Part shown: piece after piece, positions 36,915 to 45,316 of the stretch
How positions within the stretch are numbered: the first letter of the stretch is position 1
How the letters are laid out: every line of letters begins with the position of its first letter
Assembly (NCBI RefSeq): GCF_003254565.1
Contig: NZ_QJRI01000177.1
Coordinates: 124,001 to 188,000, forward strand
Direction: 5' to 3'
Origin: Flavobacterium nitrogenifigens
GTDB lineage: Bacteria > Bacteroidota > Bacteroidia > Flavobacteriales > Flavobacteriaceae
Length of the DNA: 64,000 bases
Notes under the pieces: model-generated
Told to the model about the DNA's origin: nothing
Seen by the model: the letters and a program-made list of their open reading frames with translations, nothing else
The model's database searches: none
Translations under genes and position numbers: made by a program

Positions 36915-37038
36915 AATAATTATCTTTAGAAATTCAAAAGTGATAATTTAGGAACAAATAACCAGCTCATTTCCGATATTATTGCTGTCTCAAACCAAAT
37001 AGAATTATATTTTATAACCTATTTAACGAACTAACCTA

Positions 37039-38310
37039 ATGGTAAGAGAACGCCTAATTTCGCTTGATGTCTTTCGCGGACTGACTATTCTATTGATGAC
37101 AATTGTAAACAATCCCGGTGACTGGGGCAATGTTTATCCACCACTTTTGCACGCGCAATGGAATGGCTGTACACCAACAGATCTTGTATTTCCGTTTTTC
37201 ATCTTTATAATGGGAGTTGCTGTACCACTTGCAATGCCCGACAAAAAATACGACGAAACAACGTTCAATAAAATCCTAATTCGTTCTTTAAGAATGTTCT
37301 GTCTGGGGATTTTCTTTAATTTCTTTGGAAAAATTCAGCTTTTTGGTTTAGATGGGATTCCGCTTCTTATAGGCAGATTGATTATTACTTTTGCCGTTGG
37401 TTATGGTCTGATGGGGAATTTCAGTAATAGACTAAAAAACATTTTTGCTTTTAGCATTTTAGCAATATATCTTATTTTAGCTTACGGAGGTTTTGAAAAT
37501 TATGCAGACGTGAGACTTCCTGGAGTACTACAACGTATTGCAGTTGTCTATTTTGTAGTTTCGCTTTTATATTTAAAAACATCGCGAAAAATACAGCTTA
37601 TTACAGGAATCGTTTTGCTTTTTGGCTATTGGGCTGTTATGATTTTAATTCCAGTTCCGGGATTTGGAGAAGCTAGTTTAGAAAAAGGAACCAATTTAGC
37701 TGCTTGGGTCGACAGCGTGTTTTTAAAAGGACATATGTATCATGAAACCAATACTTGGGATCCTGAAGGAATCTTGAGCACACTTCCGTCAATTGTAAAC
37801 GGAATTATTGGTTTATTTATAGGACAAATTCTGCTTCTTAGTGTAACTAAAATCCAAAAAGCCCAAAGAATGGGAATGATTGGTACATCGTTAATCTTTT
37901 TTGGATTAATCTGGGATTTAGTTTTCCCAATAAATAAATCCATCTGGACAAGCAGTTATGTTTTATATACAACAGGATTAGCAACAGTTTTCTTAACCGT
38001 TTTATATTTAATTATTGATATTGCCGAATACAAAAAAGGGTTTAAACTCTTTTTAATTTGGGGAGTCAACCCAATGATTGTATTCTTCGCTTCGCAAATT
38101 ATACCTCAAGCTTTGGTAATGATTCGTTTTCAAAATCCGTCACTTCCAAGCGAACAAATCAATCTATTAGATTATTTGTACAGATTTGGCATCGCACCAT
38201 TTTTTAGCAATCCAATGACAGCATCATTGGCAGGCGCATTAACCTATGTAGCAATCTGGACATTTATTTTATGGATTTTCTATAGAAACAAGTTGATTTT
38301 TAAAGTTTAA
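37039..38310 (+). CDS. DUF5009 / heparan-alpha-glucosaminide acetyltransferase-like membrane protein
   Basis: The 423-residue protein has about 10-12 membrane helices. The N-terminal signature RLISLDVFRGLTILLMTIVN is followed by TPTDLVFPFFIFIMGVAVPLAM. This is the NagX/HGSNAT-like group, whose human member acetylates glucosamine ends across a membrane. In Bacteroidota such genes often sit near N-acetylglucosamine or glycan genes; here they do not. A paralogue is encoded at 51144-52334 on the other strand. The true substrate is unknown. Confidence 0.85.
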   Translation: MVRERLISLDVFRGLTILLMTIVNNPGDWGNVYPPLLHAQWNGCTPTDLVFPFFIFIMGVAVPLAMPDKKYDETTFNKILIRSLRMFCLGIFFNFFGKIQLFGLDGIPLLIGRLIITFAVGYGLMGNFSNRLKNIFAFSILAIYLILAYGGFENYADVRLPGVLQRIAVVYFVVSLLYLKTSRKIQLITGIVLLFGYWAVMILIPVPGFGEASLEKGTNLAAWVDSVFLKGHMYHETNTWDPEGILSTLPSIVNGIIGLFIGQILLLSVTKIQKAQRMGMIGTSLIFFGLIWDLVFPINKSIWTSSYVLYTTGLATVFLTVLYLIIDIAEYKKGFKLFLIWGVNPMIVFFASQIIPQALVMIRFQNPSLPSEQINLLDYLYRFGIAPFFSNPMTASLAGALTYVAIWTFILWIFYRNKLIFKV

Positions 38311-38330
38311 AAACAATAAAAATATTTTTA

Positions 38331-38358
38331 AAGACGCGCAATTGTGCGTCTTTTTTTT
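38331..38358 (+). terminator. Rho-independent terminator after the DUF5009 gene
   Basis: AAGACGC and GCGTCTT arms around CAATTG form a near-perfect palindrome, followed by a run of eight T. Confidence 0.85.
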
Positions 38359-38452
38359 GACTATGATTCACAATTTCTTCCATTCTTAATCAAAACATCA
38401 TTCCAGCATGTTTAAATTATGAATTTATTAAAATCAATTCATAAAAAAAGTA

Positions 38453-38460
38453 TACTTTTG
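38453..38460 (+). promoter_or_regulatory. -7 promoter element of ndk
   Basis: TACTTTTG, an exact TAnnTTTG, lies 23 bases before the ATG at 38484. No ideal -33 TTTG was found. Confidence 0.55.
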
Positions 38461-38483
38461 CACAAAATTTAATAAAATACAAA

Positions 38484-38903
38484 ATGGCAACAAATAGAAC
38501 TTTTACAATGATTAAACCAGATGCTGTTGCAAACGGACACATCGGAAATATCTTAGCAATGATTACTAATGGTGGTTTCAAAATCGTTTCATTAAAATTA
38601 ACTCAATTAACTGTAACTGATGCTAAAGCATTTTACGCAGTACACGCAGAAAGACCTTTCTACGGAGAATTAGTTGAATTCATGTCTCGTGGACCAATTG
38701 TTGCTGCTATTTTAGAAAAAGACAACGCAGTAGAAGATTTCAGAACTTTAATCGGTGCCACAAACCCAGCAGAAGCTGCTGAAGGAACTATTCGTAAAGC
38801 ATACGCTACTTCAATCGGAGAAAATGCAGTTCACGGATCTGACAGCGACGAAAACGCTGCTATCGAAAGTGCATTCCACTTTGCAGGAAGAGAGCAATTC
38901 TAA
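38484..38903 (+). CDS. ndk: Nucleoside-diphosphate kinase
   Basis: The 139-residue protein is of standard length. It starts with TFTMIKPDAVANGHIG and contains the active-site histidine in IGENAVHGSDSDENAA (His117). It transfers the gamma-phosphate between nucleoside triphosphates and diphosphates through phospho-His in the cytoplasm. It is a single gene with its own promoter element and a strong terminator. Confidence 0.97.
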   Translation: MATNRTFTMIKPDAVANGHIGNILAMITNGGFKIVSLKLTQLTVTDAKAFYAVHAERPFYGELVEFMSRGPIVAAILEKDNAVEDFRTLIGATNPAEAAEGTIRKAYATSIGENAVHGSDSDENAAIESAFHFAGREQF

Positions 38904-38920
38904 GACTTCTTAAATCATAA

Positions 38921-38952
38921 AAAAAACCGCTTCATAACTGAAGCGGTTTTTT
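38921..38952. terminator. Bidirectional terminator between ndk and the convergent gene
   Basis: A 14-bp perfect stem (38921-38934 with 38939-38952) with a TAAC loop and A/T-runs on both ends serves both genes. Confidence 0.9.
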
Positions 38953-38967
38953 ATTTACTTATAATCA

Positions 38968-39687
38968 TTAAAGACTTTCAGAAGTCTTCTTTACCATTTT
39001 CTCAACTCTGCCATCCAAATCTTTTAAAAGCTCGTCTAATGCGCTTTCGCACATTGGCAATACTTTATCAAAAGATAAAACAGGAATTCCTCCTACTATT
39101 GTTCCCGTTTTCTTTGAATTTGCTCCTTCGTTAAATGCAAAAACTTTTTTTCCATTTTTATCATACAAAGCAATTCTTGCATAAGCTCTCATTTTAATAG
39201 TACCAGTTCCGCCAACTGCAAACCCTTTTACCACAGCAAAGTGAATCTCTGTAAACAAGACACCATCTGCATTATCTTTAAACATAGTAGCAGTTGCCAC
39301 TTCATTTGCTGAGCCATTTATTCCCTCATAGATATATTTATATCCAGGGTAATTGATAATATATTTTCCCTTTTCTCCCTCTCTATCAAAATGAGGAATA
39401 TAGTCAATATACTCTTGTTTTTGAGTTACATCTGTTTCAGGAAGTAAATCAAATGGAAACTTTTTAGAATAATCATTAAAAAAAGCATTGTGATACTTTT
39501 CCAAAATTGGTTGTAGGTTAAAATTTGGATTGTTTCCTAAATCTGTTACTGCCGCAACAGCACTTAAACCAAGCTCTGAAAGATCAATTGTTTTGTCAGT
39601 GTAAAAAGCAACAACAGCAACTTTTTTCTTTTGTGAATAACCAGTTAACGTACATAATACGGTTAGAATTAGTAAAATTTTTTTCAT
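38968..39687 (-). CDS. Uncharacterised exported protein
   Basis: I do not recognise the family. The 239-residue product has a signal peptide (ILLILTVLCTLTGYSQ). The mature part starts KKKVAVVAFYTDKTIDLSEL and later has DGVLFTEIHFAVVKGFAVGG and MRAYARIALYDKNGKKVF. The ending LPMCESALDELLKDLDGRV looks helical. The mixed alpha/beta pattern loosely recalls bacterial lipoproteins that build multimers, but no lipobox is present. It is a single gene sharing a terminator with ndk. Confidence 0.65.
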   Translation of the reverse strand: MKKILLILTVLCTLTGYSQKKKVAVVAFYTDKTIDLSELGLSAVAAVTDLGNNPNFNLQPILEKYHNAFFNDYSKKFPFDLLPETDVTQKQEYIDYIPHFDREGEKGKYIINYPGYKYIYEGINGSANEVATATMFKDNADGVLFTEIHFAVVKGFAVGGTGTIKMRAYARIALYDKNGKKVFAFNEGANSKKTGTIVGGIPVLSFDKVLPMCESALDELLKDLDGRVEKMVKKTSESL

Positions 39688-39818
39688 TGATTTTTTATTG
39701 TTTTTGGGTTTATAAAAAAGACGCTATTTTAAAGAAATAACTGCCCAAATGTATCGTAAAAAAAAACACCTCACAATAGAAGTGTTAATTAATTTTAAAA
39801 TTTATCTTACTAAAAAAA

Positions 39819-40115
39819 CTACCGCAAAATCACGTCTTTCACCACTTCACGGCCCAATTCTTCATTGATCATTTTCACGATTTTATATTTTCCGTGAGTT
39901 AACTCTTCACGTAAAACAGAAGACCCCAATTCTACATAAAGTGTGCTTCCTTTCAGAACAACATTACGAGTATATGTATTCACACCATTTCCCATAAGCT
40001 GTCTCCAAGCCTCACGAACATCAATTTCATCCATTCCAGGCTGTAATTTGTTCACCTGAATAATTTGCTGTAAAACAGCACCTATTGTTGTTTCGCTATT
40101 TAGTCTTTTCGCCAT
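39819..40115 (-). CDS. DUF721 / DciA-like protein
   Basis: The 98-residue protein is basic and contains the DUF721 pattern DVREAWRQLMGNGVNTYTRNVVLKG split around WRQLMG, then LYVELGSSVLREELTHGK. DUF721 includes DciA, the loader of the replicative helicase DnaB in bacteria without DnaC. Bacteroidota members are short like this one. It overlaps the lipocalin-like gene upstream by 20 bases, so the two are cotranscribed. Confidence 0.85.
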   Translation of the reverse strand: MAKRLNSETTIGAVLQQIIQVNKLQPGMDEIDVREAWRQLMGNGVNTYTRNVVLKGSTLYVELGSSVLREELTHGKYKIVKMINEELGREVVKDVILR

Positions 40116-40536
40116 CGTTCAAAAGATTTACTGGTCCAGCTTTTTTATAATGATATTCAATTTTTTGCGGATTTTTCACCACTAATTTGTCATCCGAAAG
40201 CGAAATAATTTCTTCGCTCCATTTGGTATATTTCGTTTTGTAATCTAAGAAAGCCTGATCTCCCGCAAAACGAACTGATACATTCTCAAAAGTATCTGTT
40301 GTCAAAAAAGTGCCATCAAACTGTGGCATCACTTTCGTTCGGACACCTTTATTATTTTTAATCTGAAAAAAATCAAAAGTCTCGTTCATTTTATATTCCT
40401 TCTCTTCTCCTTTCTCAAAAACCACTTTTTCAATTTCCCAATAACCGTTCAATTTAGCAATATCTGCTGGTTTTATTTCCTGTTTACAGCTCACAAACAA
40501 AAATGAACAAAACAAAACTATGAAAGCATTTTTCAT
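40096..40536 (-). CDS. Lipocalin-like lipoprotein
   Basis: The 146-residue protein has lipobox LFVSC (Cys17). The start of the mature part, IAKLNGYWEIEKVVF, and the repeated short beta strands fit lipocalin-like domains common in Bacteroidota. Its ligand is unknown. It overlaps the DUF721 gene by 20 bases. That pairing is seen here; I cannot say whether it is functional. Confidence 0.7.
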   Translation of the reverse strand: MKNAFIVLFCSFLFVSCKQEIKPADIAKLNGYWEIEKVVFEKGEEKEYKMNETFDFFQIKNNKGVRTKVMPQFDGTFLTTDTFENVSVRFAGDQAFLDYKTKYTKWSEEIISLSDDKLVVKNPQKIEYHYKKAGPVNLLNDGEKTK

Positions 40537-40604
40537 AAATAAAAATATTAAAATTTATTCTTTTTTCTTTAAAATGAAGTCGAAGATTTAGGAGCTGATT
40601 CTTG

Positions 40605-40690
40605 CTGTCCACTGTATCTTTTGTGTCCGCCGCGGCGGACACAAAAGGATGCCGCTCCCATCAGGGCTAGGGCTCCCGTTTTCAAAAGAA
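40605..40690. repeat. Degenerate intergenic repeat, copy B, with a perfect 30-bp palindrome
   Basis: This is the same order of elements as at 15073-15180: ATCTTTTGT, ACAAAAGGAT, CCGC-CATC, and TTTTCAAAAG at the end. Here the core is a perfect 30-bp palindrome with arms CTTTTGTGTCCGCCG (40618-40632) and its complement (40633-40647). The gap 40537-40861 otherwise holds only the next terminator. Confidence 0.7.
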
Positions 40691-40792
40691 ATTTTATCGA
40701 ACTACAAAGATAATCTTATAATCATCAAAAGAAATAAAAAATCAAAAAACACATGAAACTATTTTTAGAAGCAATTGTTCCCTAATAAAAAA

Positions 40793-40838
40793 AGTCTTTA
40801 AATAGAAAAAACCTAAACGATCTTTCTATTTAAAGACT
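40793..40838 (-). terminator. Rho-independent terminator of the ftsY operon
   Basis: The arms AGTCTTTAAATAGAAA (40793-40808) and TTTCTATTTAAAGACT (40823-40838) form a 16-bp perfect stem. On the minus strand a T-run follows. It lies just past the small membrane gene ending at 40862. Confidence 0.85.
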
Positions 40839-40861
40839 CAATATTTTTTAAGCAATCTTTA

Positions 40862-41026
40862 TTATCGGTTGTTTTTTATTCTTTTAAGAACCCCTAAAAA
40901 GAATAAAACAATTCCCAAAACCAATAAAATATAATATACTGAAAGATTTTTATCCTTTAAAACATTTGCCAGAACAAAAGATATTACACTAGCAAAATAG
41001 AACGTTAAAGCTGATACATTTTTCAT
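40862..41026 (-). CDS. Small membrane protein (54 residues) after ftsY
   Basis: This short gene was found by reading the minus strand. ATG at 41026 lies 6 bases after the ftsY stop, and the stop codon is at 40862-40864. The product starts MKNVSALTFYFASVISFVLA and ends in LKRIKNNR. It has two hydrophobic segments (about 5-22 and 29-46) separated by the charged VLKDKNLS. No family is recognised. The tight spacing to ftsY and the strong terminator right behind it support it as a real operon member. Confidence 0.7.
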   Translation of the reverse strand: MKNVSALTFYFASVISFVLANVLKDKNLSVYYILLVLGIVLFFLGVLKRIKNNR

Positions 41027-41032
41027 TATAAA

Positions 41033-41986
41033 TTATTTAAAGAAACTATCAACGAATTCATATTTATTAAAGACTTGCAAATCTTCAATTCCTTCGCCAA
41101 CACCAATATATTTAACCGGAATTTGAAATTGATCAGAAATACCAATTACAACTCCCCCTTTTGCAGTTCCGTCCAATTTAGTTACCGCTAATGAAGTAAC
41201 TTCTGTTGCTGCTGTAAATTGTCTTGCCTGTTCAAAAGCATTCTGTCCTGTTGAACCATCCAAAACTAAAAGCACATCGTGAGGCGCATCGGCAACCACT
41301 TTCTGCATTACACGTTTTACTTTTGTCAGCTCATTCATCAAGTTTACTTTATTATGAAGACGACCAGCAGTATCAATAATAACAACATCTGCATTTTGAG
41401 CCACAGCAGATTGCAAAGTATCAAAAGCTACAGAAGCAGGATCGCTTCCCATTTGCTGTCTTACAATTGGCACGTTTACACGATCTGCCCAAACTTGCAA
41501 TTGATCAATCGCAGCCGCACGAAAAGTATCTGCAGCACCTAAAACCACATTATGACCCGCTTTTTTAAACTGATAAGCCAATTTACCGATCGTTGTTGTT
41601 TTGCCTACTCCATTTACTCCAACAACCATCAAAACGTAAGGCTTTTTATCTTTCGGAATTTCGAATTCAGTGGCTTCACCTGTATTCGTTTCAGACAGCA
41701 AAGCCCCAATTTCATCGCGCAGAATTTGATTTAATTCGTCTGTTCCTAGATATTTATCTTCAGCAACACGTTTTTCAATTCTTTCAATGATTTTTAATGT
41801 AGTATTTACTCCAACATCAGAACCTACAAGAACTTCTTCAAGATCATCTAAAACATCATCGTCAACTTTAGATTTTCCTGCAACGGCTTTGCTTAACTTT
41901 GAGAAAAAAGTAGTTTTTGTTTTTTCAAGACCTTTGTCTAAAGTTTCTTTTTTTTCGCTAGAGAATAATTTTTTAAAAAAACTCAT
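41033..41986 (-). CDS. ftsY: Signal recognition particle receptor FtsY
   Basis: The 317-residue protein has a short basic N-terminus, the SRP54-type N domain, and the GTPase NG core: P-loop GVNGVGKTTTIGKLA, then GAADTFRAAAIDQL, IIDTAGRLHNK and AVTKLDGTAKGG. It receives the SRP-ribosome complex at the inner membrane. The long acidic A domain of E. coli FtsY is absent, as is usual in Bacteroidota. It follows the L28-L33-DUF4295 genes, a conserved order in this phylum. Confidence 0.96.
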   Translation of the reverse strand: MSFFKKLFSSEKKETLDKGLEKTKTTFFSKLSKAVAGKSKVDDDVLDDLEEVLVGSDVGVNTTLKIIERIEKRVAEDKYLGTDELNQILRDEIGALLSETNTGEATEFEIPKDKKPYVLMVVGVNGVGKTTTIGKLAYQFKKAGHNVVLGAADTFRAAAIDQLQVWADRVNVPIVRQQMGSDPASVAFDTLQSAVAQNADVVIIDTAGRLHNKVNLMNELTKVKRVMQKVVADAPHDVLLVLDGSTGQNAFEQARQFTAATEVTSLAVTKLDGTAKGGVVIGISDQFQIPVKYIGVGEGIEDLQVFNKYEFVDSFFK

Positions 41987-42123
41987 TTTTTGTAGTTTAT
42001 TAGATTATTAGGTTTCTCGATTTCCTGACCAGAAACCCAAATCTTTAAAGAAAGTGCAATTGTTTCCTTAAAAAGAGCCAATTGTTACGATTCTTTAAAT
42101 TTTTAGACAAATATAGGTAATAA

Positions 42124-42153
42124 AAAAGCTACTTCCGAATGAAAGTAGCTTTT
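42124..42153 (-). terminator. Hairpin after the L28-L33-DUF4295 genes
   Basis: The arms AAAAGCTACTT (42124-42134) and AAGTAGCTTTT (42143-42153) form an 11-bp stem, followed on the minus strand by TTA. It separates DUF4295 from ftsY, so it may reduce rather than stop readthrough. Confidence 0.75.
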
Positions 42154-42172
42154 CTATATAATGTAAATGTAA

Positions 42173-42325
42173 TTATTTCTTTTTCAAGAATTCATCAACT
42201 TCTTCAGGAGCCATAATAGATTCTACGAATGTATATGCACCAGTTTTAGGAGATTTTACCATTTTGATGGCTTTTGATAATCTCTTAGAAGATGTTTGTA
42301 ACGATGCTACGGTTTTCTTTGCCAT
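42173..42325 (-). CDS. DUF4295 small basic protein (50 residues)
   Basis: This gene was found by reading the minus strand: ATG at 42325, stop at 42173-42175. The product starts MAKKTVASLQTSSKRLSKAI and ends APEEVDEFLKKK. This matches DUF4295, a short conserved Bacteroidota protein nearly always encoded between rpmG and ftsY. Its position in a ribosomal-protein operon suggests a ribosome-related role, not proven. Confidence 0.9.
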   Translation of the reverse strand: MAKKTVASLQTSSKRLSKAIKMVKSPKTGAYTFVESIMAPEEVDEFLKKK

Positions 42326-42398
42326 GATTCAAATGTTTTGGAATTCAATAAATCTTCAAATGAAAAACCATTTGAGATTTTATCAAAATCTCTAATTA

Positions 42399-42581
42399 TT
42401 ACTTAATTTCTTTGTGAACAGTTACTCTTTTTAAGATTGGATTAAATTTTTTAATCTCTAATCTATCTGGAGTGTTTTTTTTGTTCTTAGTTGTAATATA
42501 TCTAGAAGTTCCTGCAACACCAGAAGCTTTGTGCTCAGTACATTCTAAAATTACTTGGATTCTATTACCTTTCTTTGCCAT
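42399..42581 (-). CDS. rpmG: Ribosomal protein bL33
   Basis: The 60-residue basic protein begins MAKKGNRIQVILECTEHK and contains RYITTKNKKNTPDRLEIKKF, typical of bL33. Only one Cys is present, so this is the zinc-free form. It is a part of the 50S subunit. The gene lies 27 bases after rpmB. Confidence 0.96.
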   Translation of the reverse strand: MAKKGNRIQVILECTEHKASGVAGTSRYITTKNKKNTPDRLEIKKFNPILKRVTVHKEIK

Positions 42582-42608
42582 CTTGCTATATATTTATTTA
42601 GGAAAAGA

Positions 42609-42845
42609 TTATTTGATAAATCCTTCTGACTGCGCTTTTTTCAAAACTGCAGTGATTCCATTTTTATTAATTGTTTTTATCGTAGATGCTGCTACTCTAA
42701 GAGTAATCCATCTATCTTCTTCTGGAAGATAAAAACGCTTTTTAACTAAGTTTACAGAAAACTTTCTCTTAGTTTTGTTCATAGCGTGAGAAACGTTATT
42801 TCCTACCATCGCTCTTTTACCTGTAAGGTCACAAACTCTTGACAT
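42609..42845 (-). CDS. rpmB: Ribosomal protein bL28
   Basis: The 78-residue protein begins MSRVCDLTGKRAMVGNNVSH and has NKTKRKFSVNLVKKRFYLP, the bL28 pattern. It is a 50S subunit protein and the first gene of the L28-L33-DUF4295 operon. The 71-base gap upstream, towards cinA, should hold its promoter; only a near match, TTTCTTTG, is visible on the minus strand. Confidence 0.97.
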   Translation of the reverse strand: MSRVCDLTGKRAMVGNNVSHAMNKTKRKFSVNLVKKRFYLPEEDRWITLRVAASTIKTINKNGITAVLKKAQSEGFIK

Positions 42846-42916
42846 TATACTTATCTTTTATCGTTATTCAAAATCAGGGTGCAAAGAAAAGAAAAATAAA
42901 CCATTGTAGCAAAAAA

Positions 42917-44170
42917 TTATTGCACAAATTTTAAAATTTCTTTCTGTAAAATTTCCAAACTCTTAACTGATGCCCTATCTATCACTTTTTCACGCGATTG
43001 TCCGAAGTTAAATTCTTCAACAATTACTCCGTTTGGTGTGGCTAAAGCAATAAAAACTGCACCTATTTCGGCATCAGAATCTCCTTTTGAAGGACCTGCA
43101 TTGCCCGTCGTTGCCAGCGCATAGTCTGTTTTCAGCAATTCTTTAACATTCAAAGCCATAGCCGATGCTACCTCAGCACTTACAACTGAAAACTGATCAA
43201 TTAAATTCTGCGGAATTCCCAAAACATTCACTTTAGCTTCTGTTGCATAAGAAACAACACTTCCTTTAAAATAGCCTGACGAACCCGGAACAGATGACAG
43301 CAATGAAGCAACTCTTCCTCCTGTACAACTTTCTGCTGTTGAGACGGTTTTATTTTGTTTAGAAAGCAATTTACCTATTACAGTTTCAATTGTTTCATTT
43401 TCTTCGTAACCTACAATTATATCATGAATTATAGCATCTAAAGATTGAACATTAGATTCTATTGCCTCTTCTAATTCTTCTTTATTAGTGCCGCGAGCTG
43501 TTAGGCGGAGACGAACTCGTCCTGGATTTGGCAAATAAGCCAGTTTTATAAATTCTGGAAGATTATTTTCCCATTGCTCAATACGTTCTGCAACTAAACT
43601 TTCGCCTTGACCATAAGTTAAAATAGTTTTATGAATAATATAAGGACGTTTGTATTCGCGAACGATTTTTGGAATTATTTCCTCTTCTACCAAATATTTC
43701 ATTTCATACGGAACTCCTGGAAGCGAAATAAAAACCGTATCTTCTTTCTTCATCCACATTCCCGGCGCAGTTCCCACTTTATTATGCAATACCGTACAAG
43801 TTGACGGAACTAGAGCTTGATCTTTGTTAAGCTGAGAAATTGGTCTTTTGTAAAAACCTTCAATTAATTCTGTAACGTGTGCCAAAACTTTTTGATCGAC
43901 TACTAATTCATCATCAAAGTATTCACAAAATGTTTTCTTTGTAACATCATCTTTTGTTGGTCCTAATCCGCCTGTTACAATAACAACATCCACTTTGTTT
44001 TGCAATTGCGTAAAAGTATCCAAAATATGTTTTTTATCATCGCTTATCGATAGCATTTCTGCCACCTCAACTCCAATTCTATCAAGTGATTTAGCAATAA
44101 AAGCCGAATTTGTATCTACGATTTGGCCAATTAAGATTTCATCTCCAATAGTAATAATTGCTGCTTTCAT
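42917..44170 (-). CDS. cinA: CinA-family nicotinamide-nucleotide amidohydrolase / damage-inducible protein
   Basis: The 417-residue protein has the MoCF-like N-terminal domain (MKAAIITIGDEILIGQIVDT, VTGGLGPTKDDVTKK). The C-terminal amidohydrolase domain shows STAESCTGGRVASLLS and ATTGNAGPSKGDSDAE. Full-length CinA proteins can have ADP-ribose pyrophosphatase and NMN deamidase activity, recycling pyridine nucleotides. Both domains are intact. It stands alone on the minus strand between the HPt gene and rpmB. Confidence 0.94.
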   Translation of the reverse strand: MKAAIITIGDEILIGQIVDTNSAFIAKSLDRIGVEVAEMLSISDDKKHILDTFTQLQNKVDVVIVTGGLGPTKDDVTKKTFCEYFDDELVVDQKVLAHVTELIEGFYKRPISQLNKDQALVPSTCTVLHNKVGTAPGMWMKKEDTVFISLPGVPYEMKYLVEEEIIPKIVREYKRPYIIHKTILTYGQGESLVAERIEQWENNLPEFIKLAYLPNPGRVRLRLTARGTNKEELEEAIESNVQSLDAIIHDIIVGYEENETIETVIGKLLSKQNKTVSTAESCTGGRVASLLSSVPGSSGYFKGSVVSYATEAKVNVLGIPQNLIDQFSVVSAEVASAMALNVKELLKTDYALATTGNAGPSKGDSDAEIGAVFIALATPNGVIVEEFNFGQSREKVIDRASVKSLEILQKEILKFVQ

Positions 44171-44307
44171 ATCAGTGAAATATTTTTGTTTCTTACTTTC
44201 AGTAAGCTATAATTTATAAGTAGAAAATTTAAATTTTGTCTTGGAGGAAGGTATAACGGCTTTTACAAACTATAAGCCACTTACAAAATTTAAAAAATGA
44301 TTTTTGA

Positions 44308-44340
44308 CTTATTCCTTAATTTAAAGAAATCAGGAATAAG
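44308..44340 (-). terminator. Weak terminator after the HPt gene
   Basis: CTTATTCCT (44308-44316) and AGGAATAAG (44332-44340) form a 9-bp stem with a 15-base loop, 12 bases past the HPt stop. Some T-richness follows on the minus strand. Confidence 0.5.
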
Positions 44341-44352
44341 CCAAATTTTATA

Positions 44353-44697
44353 TTAAAGATCAAAATCTTTTTTAATTTCTTTAATCGCTTCTTTTACTTG
44401 TACTTTAATACTTTTAAAAGTTTCGATAATATCTTTTTTCTTGCCTTCAGCTTTTGTCCACGCTTCTACCTGCAAAATTTCTTCAAAAGCCACATTTAAC
44501 CCCATCAAATCCAATGTTGGCTTTATTTTGTGCGCATACGAATACGCATATTTATGATCCTTCTTTTTAATTCCTTCTTTAATTTGTTTTAAATCTTCCG
44601 GGACTTCTGTAACAAATAAAGTCAAAATCTGATTTACAAATTCAGGATCGTTATCTGAAAGCGCATATACTTTCGAAAGGTTGTACTTTAAAGCCAT
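44353..44697 (-). CDS. Orphan histidine phosphotransfer (HPt) domain protein
   Basis: The 114-residue all-helical protein has the phospho-acceptor pattern AYSYAHKIKPTLDLMG with His56. HPt proteins pass phosphate between receiver domains in phosphorelays. No kinase or receiver gene is adjacent, so the partners are unknown. The start codon overlaps the stop of the fumarylacetoacetase-fold gene by one base (TAATG), so both are translated from one mRNA. This odd pairing may not mean a shared function. Confidence 0.85.
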   Translation of the reverse strand: MALKYNLSKVYALSDNDPEFVNQILTLFVTEVPEDLKQIKEGIKKKDHKYAYSYAHKIKPTLDLMGLNVAFEEILQVEAWTKAEGKKKDIIETFKSIKVQVKEAIKEIKKDFDL

Positions 44698-45308
44698 TAT
44701 TTTACTTGTATTCTGAATAATTTTTTATCTTCTAAAAAGCCTTCTAAAATGTCATTTGGTTTTACAGCCGCAACACCTGCCGGTGTTCCTGTAAAAATAA
44801 TATCTCCAATTTTTAAAGTAAAAAACTGAGATACATGAGAAATCAATTCGTCAATTTTCCAAAGCATCATACTTGAGTTTCCTTTTTGAACCACTTCTGA
44901 ATTGCTTCTTAATTCAAAATTAAGATTTTCCACAGAAACAAAGTCAGTTTTTGGTAAAAAATCACCAATAACCGCAGAACCGTCAAAAGCCTTAGCTTTT
45001 TCCCACGGAAGCCCTTTTTCTTTCAACTTACTTTGCAGATCTCGAGCAGTAAAATCGATTCCTACGCTAATTTCATCATAATATTTATGAGCAAATTTCG
45101 GTTCAATATATTTCCCAACTTTATTAATCTTAACGATTATCTCAACTTCATGATGAACATCTTCAGAAAACTCTGGAATTACAAACGGATGCTGTTTCAG
45201 TAAAACAGCAGAATCTGGTTTCATAAAAACAACCGGCTCACTCGGACGCTCGTTTTTCAACTCTTCTATATGATTGGCATAATTCCTGCCGACACAGATA
45301 ATCTTCAT
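44697..45308 (-). CDS. Fumarylacetoacetate hydrolase-family enzyme
   Basis: The 203-residue cytoplasmic protein begins MKIICVGRNYANHIEELKNE. It has the family metal site in HHEVEIIVKINKVG, then GIDFTARDLQ and FTGTPAGVAAVKPND. Short members of this family act as acylpyruvases or oxaloacetate decarboxylases/tautomerases. The exact substrate is not shown. It is upstream of and coupled to the HPt gene, and separated from the exonuclease gene by an inverted repeat. Confidence 0.9.
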   Translation of the reverse strand: MKIICVGRNYANHIEELKNERPSEPVVFMKPDSAVLLKQHPFVIPEFSEDVHHEVEIIVKINKVGKYIEPKFAHKYYDEISVGIDFTARDLQSKLKEKGLPWEKAKAFDGSAVIGDFLPKTDFVSVENLNFELRSNSEVVQKGNSSMMLWKIDELISHVSQFFTLKIGDIIFTGTPAGVAAVKPNDILEGFLEDKKLFRIQVK

Positions 45309-45316
45309 TTTTTTTT

